Source: Tipula vernalis
Taxonomy: Eukaryota > Arthropoda > Insecta > Diptera > Tipulidae
Assembly: GCA_958295665.1 (NCBI GenBank)
Contig: OY282560.1
Location: 262,804,641-262,868,640 of the forward strand
DNA: 64,000 nucleotides
Reading direction: 5' to 3'
Shown: in pieces, positions 53,280 through 63,812 of the stretch
How the letters are laid out: each line of letters opens with the position of its first letter
Position numbering within the stretch: the first letter of the stretch is position 1
Notes under the pieces: generated by a model
What the model was told of the DNA's origin: nothing
Seen by the model: the letters and a program-made list of their open reading frames with translations, nothing else
Databases searched by the model: none
Translations under genes and position numbers: made by a program

Positions 53280-56200
53280 TAAGCCGGTTCGTCCCGAATA
53301 GGACCCAAATCACCTCCTCTGTACAGGGCCAGCCTCTCCAAATGCACCACCTTTGGTTTACCTCGATGTCCCTTCCGTATCCGATAAACCACGTCGTTCA
53401 TCCTTGTGATGACAGTGTAAGGTCCTTCCCATGCTGGTTGCAGCTTCGGTGATAATCCCTTTTTCCGTTGCGGGTTGTGAAGCCATACTAATTGCTCTTC
53501 CTGGAAGCCCTGGTTATTTGCTCGTATGTCATATCGAGCTTTCATCCGGTCACTTGACATCCGTATTTTTCCCCGTACAAAATAATGAATCTCATTAAGT
53601 TCCTCTTTCATTCGGTCTACGTAATCCTGTCCACATAAAGCCGCCGATGGTACAGCTCCAAACTTTAGATCTCCAGGTAATCGTAGGTTATCCCCAAATA
53701 ATGCTTTAGCTGGTGTCATTCCGGTTGTGTCATGTATTGCTGATCGATAGGCCATCAGAAACATCGGTATATGTCGATCCCAGTTGCGTTGGTTTTTCTC
53801 AACGACCTTTGCTAGATATTCCTCCAATGTACCATTGAATCTTTCCACCATACCATCAGACTGTGGATGCAAAGGCGTTGTTCTCGTTTTATTTATACCG
53901 AGCCAGATGCATATTTCTTGAAAAACCACCGATCAAAATTCCGTCCTTGATCGGTATGAATCTCCATCGGTACTCCAACTCTGCTAATCCAGTTGTTTAC
54001 TACGGCATCAGCTATTGTTGTCGTCTTCTGATTGGGAATGGAGTACATCTCCGGCCAATTGCTGAAATAATCCATGATTACTAGCACATATTTGTTGCCG
54101 CTCTCAGTGGTGGGAAATGGCCCCGCTACATCCATTGCAATTCTTTCGAATGGTGCTCCGACGTTATATTGTTTCATAGTTCCACGACTTTTGCGTGCGG
54201 GTTCCTTCACCACCGCACATTGGTCACATTTTTGGCACCATTCTATCACTGATTGCTTACATCCTGACCAGTAGAATCGTTGATGTATCTTTGCTAGTGT
54301 TTTATTAATTCCTAGGTGGCCCCCACTTGCTCCTCCATGATACTCATTCAGAATTTCCGCAATCCGGCACTTTGGCATCACCAGCAACAATTGCTTCACT
54401 TTGCCATCCGTGCTTTCCCACAATCGTCAGCCATTCTCAAGACGGAGGCTATCCCATTGAGTCCAATAAGCCTTGACAATGGGAGTTTTGTCCGCGATCT
54501 CGCTCCAAGTTGGCCGGTGTTCCTTTTTCTTCCATTCCATTATAACTGATAAATCACTATCATCCAATTGCTCTTTCCTGATCATTTCGTCGGCCCACTC
54601 CTCATCATGCAGCACTTGCGTAAGCCTAACGTCGATGATGCCTTCCTTTGCTTCAACATGGCCACAATGTTTACATTCTACTGAACACGGCCGTCTTGAT
54701 AATGCGTCGGCAATTCTGTGTGCACTTCCCTTCCGATGTTCAATTTGGAAATCGTAGCTTTGAAGACGTTCGATCCAGCGTGCTACTTCTCCCTCTGGAT
54801 TCTTGAATTTTAACAGCCACCGTAAAGCGCCGTGATCTGTCCGTAAATGGAATTTTTGGCCATAAAGATACTTATGGAAATGCTTGACACACTCCACTAT
54901 AGCCAACAATTCTTTCCGTGTCACGCAGTAATTACGCTCCGGTTTTGATAATGTTTTGGAGAAGTACGCAATAACTCGTTCTTGGCCATTGGTTTCCTGT
55001 GATAACACACCTCCTATACCGCCATTACTTGCATCGGTGTCCAAAATAAATTTCACGTTGGGTATAGGGTACGCGAGGATTGGCGCGACACATAACCGTC
55101 TCCTTAGTTCCACGAATGCTTCCTGCTGGTCATTCTTCTATTCGAATGCCTTGTTCTTCCTGGTCAACTCATGTAAACTCTTGGCGATGTTGGCGAATCC
55201 TGGCACGAAGCGTCTATAATAGGTGCACAATCCCAGAAAGCTTCGTAATTAATGTAAATTTTTAGGTCTTGGCCAGTTCTTTACTGCTGCGATCTAGTGA
55301 TGTGCAAAATCGATCTTTTTCGTTCTGTTTTGTTTATTTTCTCATATGTTTTTCAACAAAAAAGATCGATTTAGCCCATCACTACTGCGATCTTTTCTTC
55401 GTCGGTGTTAATTCCATTAATCGTTACGAGATGACCCAAATATTTGACTTTAGTTCTGAACAGCTTACACTTCTTTGGATTTAACTTTAATCCGGCGGCC
55501 TGTATCCGATCTACAACTTCTGCCAAGTTCCTTAGATGCTCGTCGAAATCCTTCCCCATAACGATGATGTCGTCCAGATATATTAGACACGTCTTCCAAT
55601 GTAATCCCTTTAACACGCGCTCCATTAATCGTTTAAAAGTCGCAGAATCTCATGCTACCGTCCTTCTTCTCGACCAATACTACCGGTGAGCTCCATGGGC
55701 TATTAGATGTTTCAATTACTCTTGCTGCCTGCATATCTGTTACCATTCGATTGACTTCTTCTTGTTTTGCCAAAGGTAGCCTCCTGGGTGGTTGACGAAT
55801 TGGCATTTCTGCTCCCGTATCAATGCGGTGCTTTACCATTGAGGTCCTTCCGTTATTATTCGATGTACTGCAGAATATGGACGTGTACCGTTTGAGTAGT
55901 TGATGTGCAGAATTTTTCTGTGCCTCGGTAAGATCTTCGGTCCATTTCTGCATAAGTTGTTCTACCATTTCTTTCTGCCCTTGCATGTCGGCTTTTTCAA
56001 TCGGACTTCTCTGTTCACACTTTACTATAGTTGAAACAAGAGTTCTTGATGGTTTTCGTCTTATCCGAGAGATTTAGAGTCCTAATTGGTACTCTATAGT
56101 CGTTGTCTGATTTAACTAGAGCTTTCCCGATTATAATTTCCTTGGCTCCCTTCTCCTCTTCGTTAGCTTCCACAACCCACAACCTAGGTGACCCAAAACC

Positions 56201-56735
56201 TCCCTCCAATTTTCCCCATAGGATCGTCTCCGAATTCGTTGGCAGCTTCTCCCGATTATCAATAATATTTCGCCTGATAGTTGCTCCGGCACTGCTAGAT
56301 TGAAGTGGCAACTCGATGTTATCGTAACTTAAAACTCCTCGTCCAACATCCACCACGAAGCCATTTGTCCTCATGAAGTCCATCCCCATTATGACTTCAT
56401 CCACAATATCTGCAATCAGCACTTCGTATTGAAATAGAGTTCTCCCGATTTTTATTTTCACGATCTCTTTGCCTTTAATTATTGAACTATCTCCAGTTGC
56501 TGTTTGTAACTTCAATCCATTAGCTGGTTGTACACCTCCATCGATCAGATCTTTCCGGACAATCGTGCGGTTTGCTCCCGTATCCAGAGTGATGATGCAA
56601 TCCGTGCCATCAATGTCGCCTTTGATTGTTAAGCTGTCACCGCCTCTTGCTACTTTCGAAACGCGGATGGAGGTTATGGGGTAATCGGTTGTGGGCGTCA
56701 GCTTCTGCCCTTTAAGCTGACTCTTTCAAGTTTAA
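53279..56735 (-). pseudogene. pol: Pol pseudogene of gypsy copy A
   Basis: The domain order is as in copy B, but the frame is broken many times: in integrase near 53900, before CLKRLW-equivalent sequence at 54424, after 55113, by a 90-bp MITE (55295-55384), by a 233-bp deletion of the RT palm (junction near 55644), and near 56015. Readable parts include TVKYLGH-like RT thumb, FILDTDASNGGIGGVLSQ (RNase H), HHCC finger HGGASGGHLGINKTLAKIHQ and MDVAGPFPTTESGNKYVLV. The deletion removes the stretch between the RMVTD/SPVVLVEKKDGSMRF part and the YLDD part, including PFGLCNAPATF, so no active RT is possible. Confidence 0.93.
55295..55384. mobile_element. 90-bp hAT-type MITE in copy A pol
   Basis: It starts TAGTGATGTGCAAAATCGAT and ends with the inverse (ATCGATTTAGCCCATCACTA); the 26-bp inverted ends have two mismatches. 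The 8-bp CTGCGATC lies on both sides (55287-55294, 55385-55392). Copy B has the empty site near 60741. Eight-bp duplications and TAGTG ends point to hAT transposase mobilisation. Confidence 0.93.
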
Positions 56736-58163
56736 CGACTCTGTCGTCATTTTTCCTTCTTGCCTGGCCACTGCCTGCTCTCCGCTTGGTCGTCGCTGCA
56801 TAGGAGATGGTGATCTTCCCCTTTTTCTTCTTAATTCTCAGCAGTCCGGTGAGATGTAACCGATTTTATCACATGCCCAACATTTGATTTTGCCGCTCCC
56901 GTCTCGGTATCTTGGTGTTGACCGTTCTGTGTTTATGTTGGTGTCGATTTCCACTCGGCGTATTTTCTTTGACGGTTTGGTGATGGCTTGTGCAGTTTCA
57001 TTTGTTAACGCACAAGCGATGGTTTCCGCAAAGATTGCTTTAGGTGACCACATCACCGCCCTGCGTGTTTCTGGATCTCGAATGCCGTCAATGAATGCGT
57101 CAATTTTTAGCCTTTCCATATAATCGGCCGATGTACTGGTATGTGCTAGATGTACTAATCGCTCGATTGCCGATGAAAATTCCTGAAGTGATTCTTCTCC
57201 CTTTTGGTAGCGGCTTTTCAATTCCATTCGATAGATTTCCCGCTTGTGATCACTGCCGTACTTCCTATCCAGCGCCTTCATAATTTCGAGATAACTGTTG
57301 CGATCTTTTTCCGGAATTGTTTGTAAGGCCTCCGCTGCTTCACCTTTAAGGGACACTATTAACGCTGCGACAAGATGTTCATCATTCCAACGGTTTTGAT
57401 TGGCTGCCGTTTCAAATTGAAATTTGAAAATGCCGAAAGATGTTGTTCCGTCGAATGTTGGTGGCTTTAACTTAATCGATTGAACGGTCTGAACCCCTTG
57501 CGTCGTTGATCCACTTGCCTTGACATCAATTAGTTCTTTCTCGAGACGTTGAACCTCCGCTTTGACCATTTGGACTTCCGTTTCTAATTTTTGGTCAACC
57601 TGTTGAATCTCTATTTACAGCTTCTCCACTTCGCCGTGTATGTTAGTAGATAATTCGAGAAGTTTCTCGTCCATTCTCTTTTGGCCATCTATATATTGGT
57701 CTTAAATTTCCTCTCCTTGTTGTTTCATTTCTTGGTTTGACTGATTAATAGTCTCCATTTGTTGTTTCATTTCTTGGTTTGACTGCACTGCTTGTTGGGC
57801 CGTTTGATTTTTAATTTCTCCTAGCTGTCGTTCGTTTTTTTGTTTCATTAGACTCATCTGTCCCGTCATCTGGTTCATAGCAACTATTAACTGCGACAAA
57901 TCGAAACTTCCAGATGGTGGTTGTGTTATTTCGGCTGACGGTTGTTTATCTCCTTCTTTCTGCTCTACGATTGCCGCATCCGTTACTTTTTCTCCAAAAT
58001 CATGTTGATCTGCGTCTAACCCTTCTTTCTCCATGGCGTCACGTAGTCGCACTTGTAAAGTTGATTTAGCACCATCAGTAGCCAAACCCCATTTCTCAAG
58101 TTCCCTCTTTAATTCTGGAACTTTCAATTCGTTGAGAATCATTTTCTTTATATTATTATTCAC
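56715..58163 (-). pseudogene. gag: Gag pseudogene of gypsy copy A
   Basis: Starts MNNNIKKMILNELKVPELKR; the N-terminal LKVPELKRELEKWGLATDG stretch resembles a SAP domain and a long coiled-coil-like region of Glu/Gln/Lys repeats follows. Stops occur at 57702 and near 57615. The Gag core (PPTFDGTTSFGIFKFQFETA) is open from 57569. The CCHC knuckle reads CWACDKIGYISPDC, with His changed to Tyr, and is followed directly by TGA in place of TGG. A GTTAAAC slippery-type site is kept near 56735. Confidence 0.9.
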
Positions 58164-58182
58164 AATCCCACCGCTGTCACCA
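58164..58182 (-). other. Primer-binding site of copy A, tRNA-Leu-like
   Basis: The minus strand reads TGGTGACAGCGGTGGGATT three bases after the LTR. This resembles the Leu-tRNA primer sites of mdg3-like elements, with a few differences. Copy B has the same site at 63791-63809. Confidence 0.6.
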
Positions 58183-58185
58183 ATT

Positions 58186-58716
58186 TGTTACGTTTTTGCC
58201 TTGTCACTCAAGGTTCGTATCACTAGATTGTGAATAATACCAAATCAATTTAATTTATCACCAACGAATTTATTTATTTCACAAAATTTATTACAACTCA
58301 GTTTATTAATAAAAATTCACAAAATCACTTGATATAAATTATTCTCAAATTTTACTGTACACTTATAATTTTTATTTCGCACAATTTTACTATTCGCTTT
58401 TACTTTTTTATTTCCCCAAAAACACTTTTTAAATCACATTTTAATTCCTTTTTAATCTTTACTCTATCGCTTACCAAATACTACTAATAATCTTACTAGT
58501 TTACTCTATCGTGTTCCAAATACTAATAATCCAATTCGATCTTGTTCGCCTTTTTATATACACAAACCAAGCTTCTCGAAAGTTCACGACTTTTCCAGTT
58601 GGAATAGCGTAGAAACATTACGTAACAATTTTTATCATGGAAAATTCCATTTAGTACAGTAAACATTGAGCTATTAGTTTTACTTATTCTATTACACACT
58701 AGGTGTCACCGTCACA
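58186..58716 (-). repeat. LTR 2, shared between copies A and B
   Basis: It begins TGTTACGTTTTTGCC and ends CACCGTCACA (531 bp). It serves as 5' LTR of copy A and 3' LTR of copy B. It contains TTTTTATATACACAAACCAA near 58550, a possible TATA region. Confidence 0.9.
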
Positions 58717-58727
58717 CTACCCCTCAC

Positions 58728-61700
58728 CTAAGCCTGTTCGTCCCGAACAGGACCCAAATCACCTCCTCTGTATTGGGCCAGCCTCTCCAAATGCACCACC
58801 TTTGGTTTACCTCGATGTCCCTTCCGTATCCGATAAACCACGTCGTTCATCCTTGTGATGACAGTATAAGGTCCTTCCCATGCTGGTTGCAGCTTCGGTG
58901 ATAATCCCTTTTTCCGTTGCGGGTTGTGAAGCCATACTAATTGCCCTTCCTGGAAGCCCTGGTTATTTGCTCGTATGTCATATCGAGCCTTCATCCGGTC
59001 ACTTGACATCCGTATTTTCTCCCGAACAAATTGATGAATCTCATTAAGTTCCTCTTTCATTCGGTCTACGTAATCTTGTCCACATAAAGCCGATGATGGT
59101 ACAGCCCCAAACTTTAGATCTCCAGGTAACCGTAGATTATCTCCAAATAACGTTTTAGCTGGTGTCATTCCGGTTGTGTCATGTATAGCTGATCGATAGG
59201 CCATCAGAAACATCGGTATATGTCGATCCCAGTTGCGTTGGTTTTTCTCAACGACCTTTGCTAGATATTCCTCCAATGTACCATTGAATCTTTCCACCAT
59301 ACCGTCAGACTGTGGATGCAAAGGCGTTGTTCTCGTTTTATTTATACCGAGCATCTGGCATATTTCTTGAAACACCACCGATTCAAAATTCCGTCCTTGA
59401 TCGGTATGAATCTCCATCGGCACTCCAAATCTGCTAATCCAATTGTTTACCACGGCATCAGCTATTGTTGTCGTCTCCTGATTGGGAATGGGGTACACCT
59501 CCGGCCATTTGCTGAAATAATCCATGATTACTAGCACATATTTGTTGCCGCTCTCAGTGGTGGGAAATGGGCCCGCTACATCCATTGCAATTCTTTCGAA
59601 TGGTGCTCCAACGTTATATTGCTTCATGGTTCCACGACTTTTGCGTGCGGGTCCCTTCACCGCCGCACATTGGTCACATTTTTGGCACCATTCTATCACA
59701 GACTGCCTACATCCTGCCCAGTAAAATCGTTGACGTATCTTTGCTAGAGTTTTATTAATTCCAAGGTGGCCCCCACTTGCTCCTCCATGATACTCATTCA
59801 GAATTTCTACAATCCGGCACTTTGGTATCACCAGCAACAATTGCTTCACTTTGCCATCCGTGCTTTCCCACAATCGTTTTAAACAGCCATTCTCAAGACG
59901 GAGGCTATCCCATTGAGCCCAATAAGCCTTGACAATGGGAGTTTTGTCCGCGATCTCGCTCCAAGTTGGCCGGTGTTCCTTTTCCTTCCAATCCATTATA
60001 ACTGATAAATCCGTATCATCCAATTGCTCTTTCCTGATCATTTCGTCGGTCCACTCCTCATCAGGCAGCACTTGCGTAAGCCTAACGTCGATGATGCCTT
60101 CCTTTGCTTCAACATGGCCACAATGTTTACATTCTACTGGACACGGCCGTCTTGATAATGCGTCGGCATTTCTGTGTGCACTTCCCTTCCGATGTTCAAT
60201 TTGGAAATCGTAGCTTTGAAGACGTTCGATCCAGCGTGCTACTTGTCCCTCTGGATTCTTAAATTGTAACAGCCACCGTAAAGCGCCGTGATCTGTCCGT
60301 AAATGGAATTTTTGGCCATAAAGATACTTATGGAAATGCTTGACACACTCCACTATAGCCAACAATTCTTTCCGTGTCACGCAGTAATTACGCTCCGGTT
60401 TTGATAATGTTTTGGAGAAGTACGCAATAACTCTTTCTTGACCATTAATTTCCTGTGATAACACACCTCCTATACCATCATTACTTGCATCGGTGTCCAA
60501 AATAAATTTCACGTTGGGTATAGGGTACGCGAGGATTGGCGCGGCACACAACCGTCTCCTTAGTTCCACGAATGCTTCTTCCTGGTCATTCTTCCATTCG
60601 AATGCCTTGTTCTTCCTGGTCAACCCGTGTAAACTCTTGGCGATGTTGGCGAATCCTGGCACGAAGCGTCTATAATAGGTGCACAATCCGAGAAAGCTTC
60701 GTAATTCGTGTAAATTTTTAGGTCTTGGCCAGTTCTTAACCGCTGCGATCTTTTCTTCGTCGGTGTGAATTCCATTAGTCGTTACGAGATGACCCAAATA
60801 TTTGACTTCAGTTCTGAACAGCTTACACTTCTTTGGACTTAACTTCAATCCGGCAGCCTGTATCCGATCCAAAACTTCCGCCAAGTTCTTTAGATGCTCG
60901 TCAAAATCCTTCCCCATAACGATGATGTCGTCCAGATATATTAGGCAAGTCTTGCAATGTAATCCCTTTAACACGCGCTCCATTAATCGTTCAAAAGTCG
61001 CAGGGGCATTACATAATCCGAACGGCATAACATTAAATTGCCAAAGTCCGTTACCCACACTGAACGCTGTTTTCTCGCGATCTTCCTCATGGACTTCCAC
61101 CTGCCAATAGCCGCTTTGTAGATCTAATGTCGAAAATATTTGAGCACCCGATAATGTGTCTAACGTGTCATCGATCCTTGGCAGTGGGTAGCTATCTTTT
61201 TTCGTCACAGCATTGAGTTTTCGGTAATCAACGCAAAATCTCATGCTACCGTCCTTCTTCTCGACCAATACTACTGGTGAACTCCATGGGCTATTAGATG
61301 GTTCAATTACTCCTGCTGCCTGCATATCTGTTACCATTCGATTGACTTCTTGTTGTTTTGCCAAAGGTAGTCTCCTGGGTGGTTGACGAATTGGCATCTC
61401 TGCTCCCGTATCAATGCGGTGCTTTACCATTGAGGTCCTTCCGTTATTATCCGATGTACTGCAGAATATGGACGTGTACCGTTTGAGTAGTTGATGTGCA
61501 GAATTTTTCTGTGCCTCGGTAAGATCTTCGGTCCATTTCTGCATAAGTTGTTCTACCATTTCTTTCTGCCCTTGCATGTCGGCTTTTTCAACCGGACTTC
61601 TCTGTTCACACTTTACTATAGTTGAAACCTCGTTACATTTTCCGATGACTGTCCCTTTCTTGATGGTTTTCGTCTTATCCGAGAGATTTAGAGTCCTAAT

Positions 61701-62378
61701 TGGTACTCTATAGTCGTTGTCTGGTTTAACTAGGGCTTTCCCGATTATAATTTCCTTGGCTCCGTTCTCCTCTTCGTTAGCTTCCACAACCCACAACCTG
61801 GGTGACCCAGAACCTCCCTCCAATTTTCCCCATAGGATCGTCTCCGAATTCGGTGGCAGCTTCTCCCGATGATCAATAATAATTCGCCTGATAGTTGCTC
61901 CGGCACTGCTAGATTGAAGTGGCAACTCGATGTTATCGTAACTTAAAACTCCTCGTCCAACATCCACCACGAAGCCATTTGCCCTCATGAAGTCCATCCC
62001 CATTATGACTTCATCCACAATATCTGCAATCAGCACTTCGTGTTGGAAAAGAGTTCTCCCGATTTTTATTTTCACGATCTTTTTGCCTTTTATTATTGAA
62101 CTATCTCCAGTTGCTGTTTGTAACTTCAATCCATTAGCTGGTTGTACACCTCCATCGATCAGATCTTTACGGACAATCGTGCGATTTGCTCCCGTATCCA
62201 GAGTGATGATGCAATCCGTGCCATCAATGTCGCCTTTGATTGTTAAGCTGTCACCGCCTCTTGCTACTTTCGAAACGCGGATGGAGGTTATAGGGCAATC
62301 GGTTGTGGGAGTCAGCTTCTGCCCCTTTAAGCTGACTCTTTGTAGTTTAACGACTCCGTCGTCATTTGGCCTTCTTGC
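58728..62378 (-). CDS. pol: Pol polyprotein of gypsy copy B, frame intact
   Basis: The frame is open for 1216 codons from 62378. It is in the -1 phase to gag and overlaps it by about 50 bp, so synthesis is probably by frameshift at GTTAAAC (62345-62351), not from the later ATG at 62129. Domains in order: protease TLDTGANRTIVRKDLIDGG (near 62200); RT with FCVDYRKLNAVTKKDSYPLP, DLQSGYWQVEV, PFGLCNAPATF and YLDDIIV (near 60930); RNase H from FILDTDASNDGIGG (near 60490); integrase finger HGGASGGHLGINKTLAKIRQ through CQKCDQC; integrase core MDVAGPFPTTESGNKYVLV, IHTDQGRNFES (near 59405) and HPQSDGMVERFNGTL; and a GPY/F-type module WEGPYTVITRMNDVVYRIRK. All catalytic residues are visible. No env follows. 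Confidence 0.93.
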   Translation of the reverse strand, partial: ARRPNDDGVVKLQRVSLKGQKLTPTTDCPITSIRVSKVARGGDSLTIKGDIDGTDCIITLDTGANRTIVRKDLIDGGVQPANGLKLQTATGDSSIIKGKKIVKIKIGRTLFQHEVLIADIVDEVIMGMDFMRANGFVVDVGRGVLSYDNIELPLQSSSAGATIRRIIIDHREKLPPNSETILWGKLEGGSGSPRLWVVEANEEENGAKEIIIGKALVKPDNDYRVPIRTLNLSDKTKTIKKGTVIGKCNEVSTIVKCEQRSPVEKADMQGQKEMVEQLMQKWTEDLTEAQKNSAHQLLKRYTSIFCSTSDNNGRTSMVKHRIDTGAEMPIRQPPRRLPLAKQQEVNRMVTDMQAAGVIEPSNSPWSSPVVLVEKKDGSMRFCVDYRKLNAVTKKDSYPLPRIDDTLDTLSGAQIFSTLDLQSGYWQVEVHEEDREKTAFSVGNGLWQFNVMPFGLCNAPATFERLMERVLKGLHCKTCLIYLDDIIVMGKDFDEHLKNLAEVLDRIQAAGLKLSPKKCKLFRTEVKYLGHLVTTNGIHTDEEKIAAVKNWPRPKNLHELRSFLGLCTYYRRFVPGFANIAKSLHGLTRKNKAFEWKNDQEEAFVELRRRLCAAPILAYPIPNVKFILDTDASNDGIGGVLSQEINGQERVIAYFSKTLSKPERNYCVTRKELLAIVECVKHFHKYLYGQKFHLRTDHGALRWLLQFKNPEGQVARWIERLQSYDFQIEHRKGSAHRNADALSRRPCPVECKHCGHVEAKEGIIDVRLTQVLPDEEWTDEMIRKEQLDDTDLSVIMDWKEKEHRPTWSEIADKTPIVKAYWAQWDSLRLENGCLKRLWESTDGKVKQLLLVIPKCRIVEILNEYHGGASGGHLGINKTLAKIRQRFYWAGCRQSVIEWCQKCDQCAAVKGPARKSRGTMKQYNVGAPFERIAMDVAGPFPTTESGNKYVLVIMDYFSKWPEVYPIPNQETTTIADAVVNNWISRFGVPMEIHTDQGRNFESVVFQEICQMLGINKTRTTPLHPQSDGMVERFNGTLEEYLAKVVEKNQRNWDRHIPMFLMAYRSAIHDTTGMTPAKTLFGDNLRLPGDLKFGAVPSSALCGQDYVDRMKEELNEIHQFVREKIRMSSDRMKARYDIRANNQGFQEGQLVWLHNPQRKKGLSPKLQPAWEGPYTVITRMNDVVYRIRKGHRGKPKVVHLERLAQYRGGDLGPVRDEQA

Positions 62379-63790
62379 CTAGCCAACGCCTGCTCCCCGC
62401 TTGGTCGTCGCTGCATTGGAGATGGTGATCTTCCCCTTTTTCTTCTTAATTCCCAGCAGTCACGAGAGATGTGACCGACCTTATCACATGCCCAACATTT
62501 GATTTTGCCGCTTCCATCTCGGTATCTTTGTGTTGACCGCTCGTTGTTTATGCTTGTATCGATTTCTACTCGGCGTATTTTCATTGACGGTTTGGTAATG
62601 GCTTGTGCAGTTTCATTTGTTAACGCACAAGCGATGGTTTCCGCAAAGGTTGCTTTAGGTGACAACATCACCGCCCTGCGTGTTTCTGGATCTCGAATGC
62701 CGTCAATGAATGCGTCAATTTTAAGCCTTTCCATATAATCGGCCGACGTACTGGTATGTGCTAGATGTACTAATCGCTCAATTGCCGATGAAAATTCCTG
62801 AAGTGATTCTCCTCCCTTTTGGTAGCGGCTTTTCAATTCCATTCGATAGATTTCACGCTTGTGGTCACTGCCGTACTTCCGATCCAGCGCCTTCATAATT
62901 TCGAGATAACTGTTGCGATCTTTTTCCGGAATTGTTTGTAAGGCCTCCGCTGCTTCACCTTTAAGGGACACTATTAACGCTGCGACAAGATGTTCATCAT
63001 TCCAACGGTTTTGATTGGCTGCCGTTTCAAATTGAAATTTGAAAATGACGAAAGATGTTGTTCCGTCGAATGTTGGTGGCTTTATCTTGATTGATTGGAC
63101 GGTTTGTACCACTTGTGTTGTTGTTCCACTTGCCTTGATATCAGTTAGTTATTTCTCGAGCCGTTGGCATTTTTCTTCAACCTGCTGAACCTCCGTTTTG
63201 ACAAGTTGAACTTCCTTTTGCAGTTTTTGGTCAACCTGTTGAATCTCCATTTGCAGCTTCTCTACTTCACCGTGTATGTTAGTAGATAATTCGAGAAGTT
63301 TCTCGTCCATTCTCTTATGACCATCAGTAATTTGGCTTTTAATTTCTTCTCCTTGTTTCTCCACCCGGTGTTGAAGTTCTTCGTTTGATTGTTTCATTGC
63401 TTGGTTTGACTTATTTATAGTTTCTAACTGTCGCTCATTTTTCACCATTTGTCGTTCGTTTTGTTGTTTCATTAGACTCATCTGGCCCGTCATCTGGTTC
63501 ATAGCTGCTATTAACTGCGACAAATCGAAACTTCCAGATGGTAATTGTGTTGTTTCGACTGACGGCTGTTTATCTCCTGTATTCTGCTCTACGCTTTCCG
63601 CGGCCGTTATTTCCTTTTCAAACTCATGATGATCCGCGTCTAACCCTTCTTTCTCCATGGCGTCACGTAGTCGCGCTTGTAAAGCTGCTTTACCACCATC
63701 AGTAGTCAAACCTCGTTTCTCAAGTTCCTTCTTTAATTCTGGCACTTTTAATTCGTTGAGAATCATTTTTTTTTTTATCTTTTTATTCAC
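62327..63790 (-). pseudogene. gag: Gag of gypsy copy B with one in-frame stop
   Basis: 488 codons in one frame with a single TAA at 63149-63151 (copy A has Glu there). N-terminal residues 10-45 (LNELKVPELKKELEKRGLTT, then GGKAALQARLRDAM) match a SAP-type helix-extended-helix domain. Residues 90-210 are Gln/Glu/Lys-rich and probably coiled coil. The Gag core follows (PPTFDGTTSFVIFKFQFETA, NSYLEIMKALDRKYGSDHK, then MERLKIDAFIDGIRDPETRR). The knuckle CWACDKVGHISRDC is intact. The stop would block full Gag and hence Gag-Pol unless read through or bypassed by the later ATG at 63112. Confidence 0.9.
62345..62351 (-). promoter_or_regulatory. Candidate -1 frameshift site GTTAAAC in copy B
   Basis: Gag codons are TCG TTA AAC TAC, so G TTA AAC is in phase for a -1 slip into pol, about 18 bases before the gag stop. 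GTTAAAC is used as a slippery site in arteriviruses (known). It is conserved in copy A. It is not a perfect X XXY YYZ heptamer. Confidence 0.6.
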
Positions 63791-63812
63791 AATCCCACCG
63801 CTGTCACCAAAT

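Noticed and set aside
58728..62129. Using the ATG at 62129 as the pol start
   Set aside because: The protease active site (TLDTGANRTIVR) lies upstream of that ATG in the same open frame, so expression by frameshift from gag is the better model.
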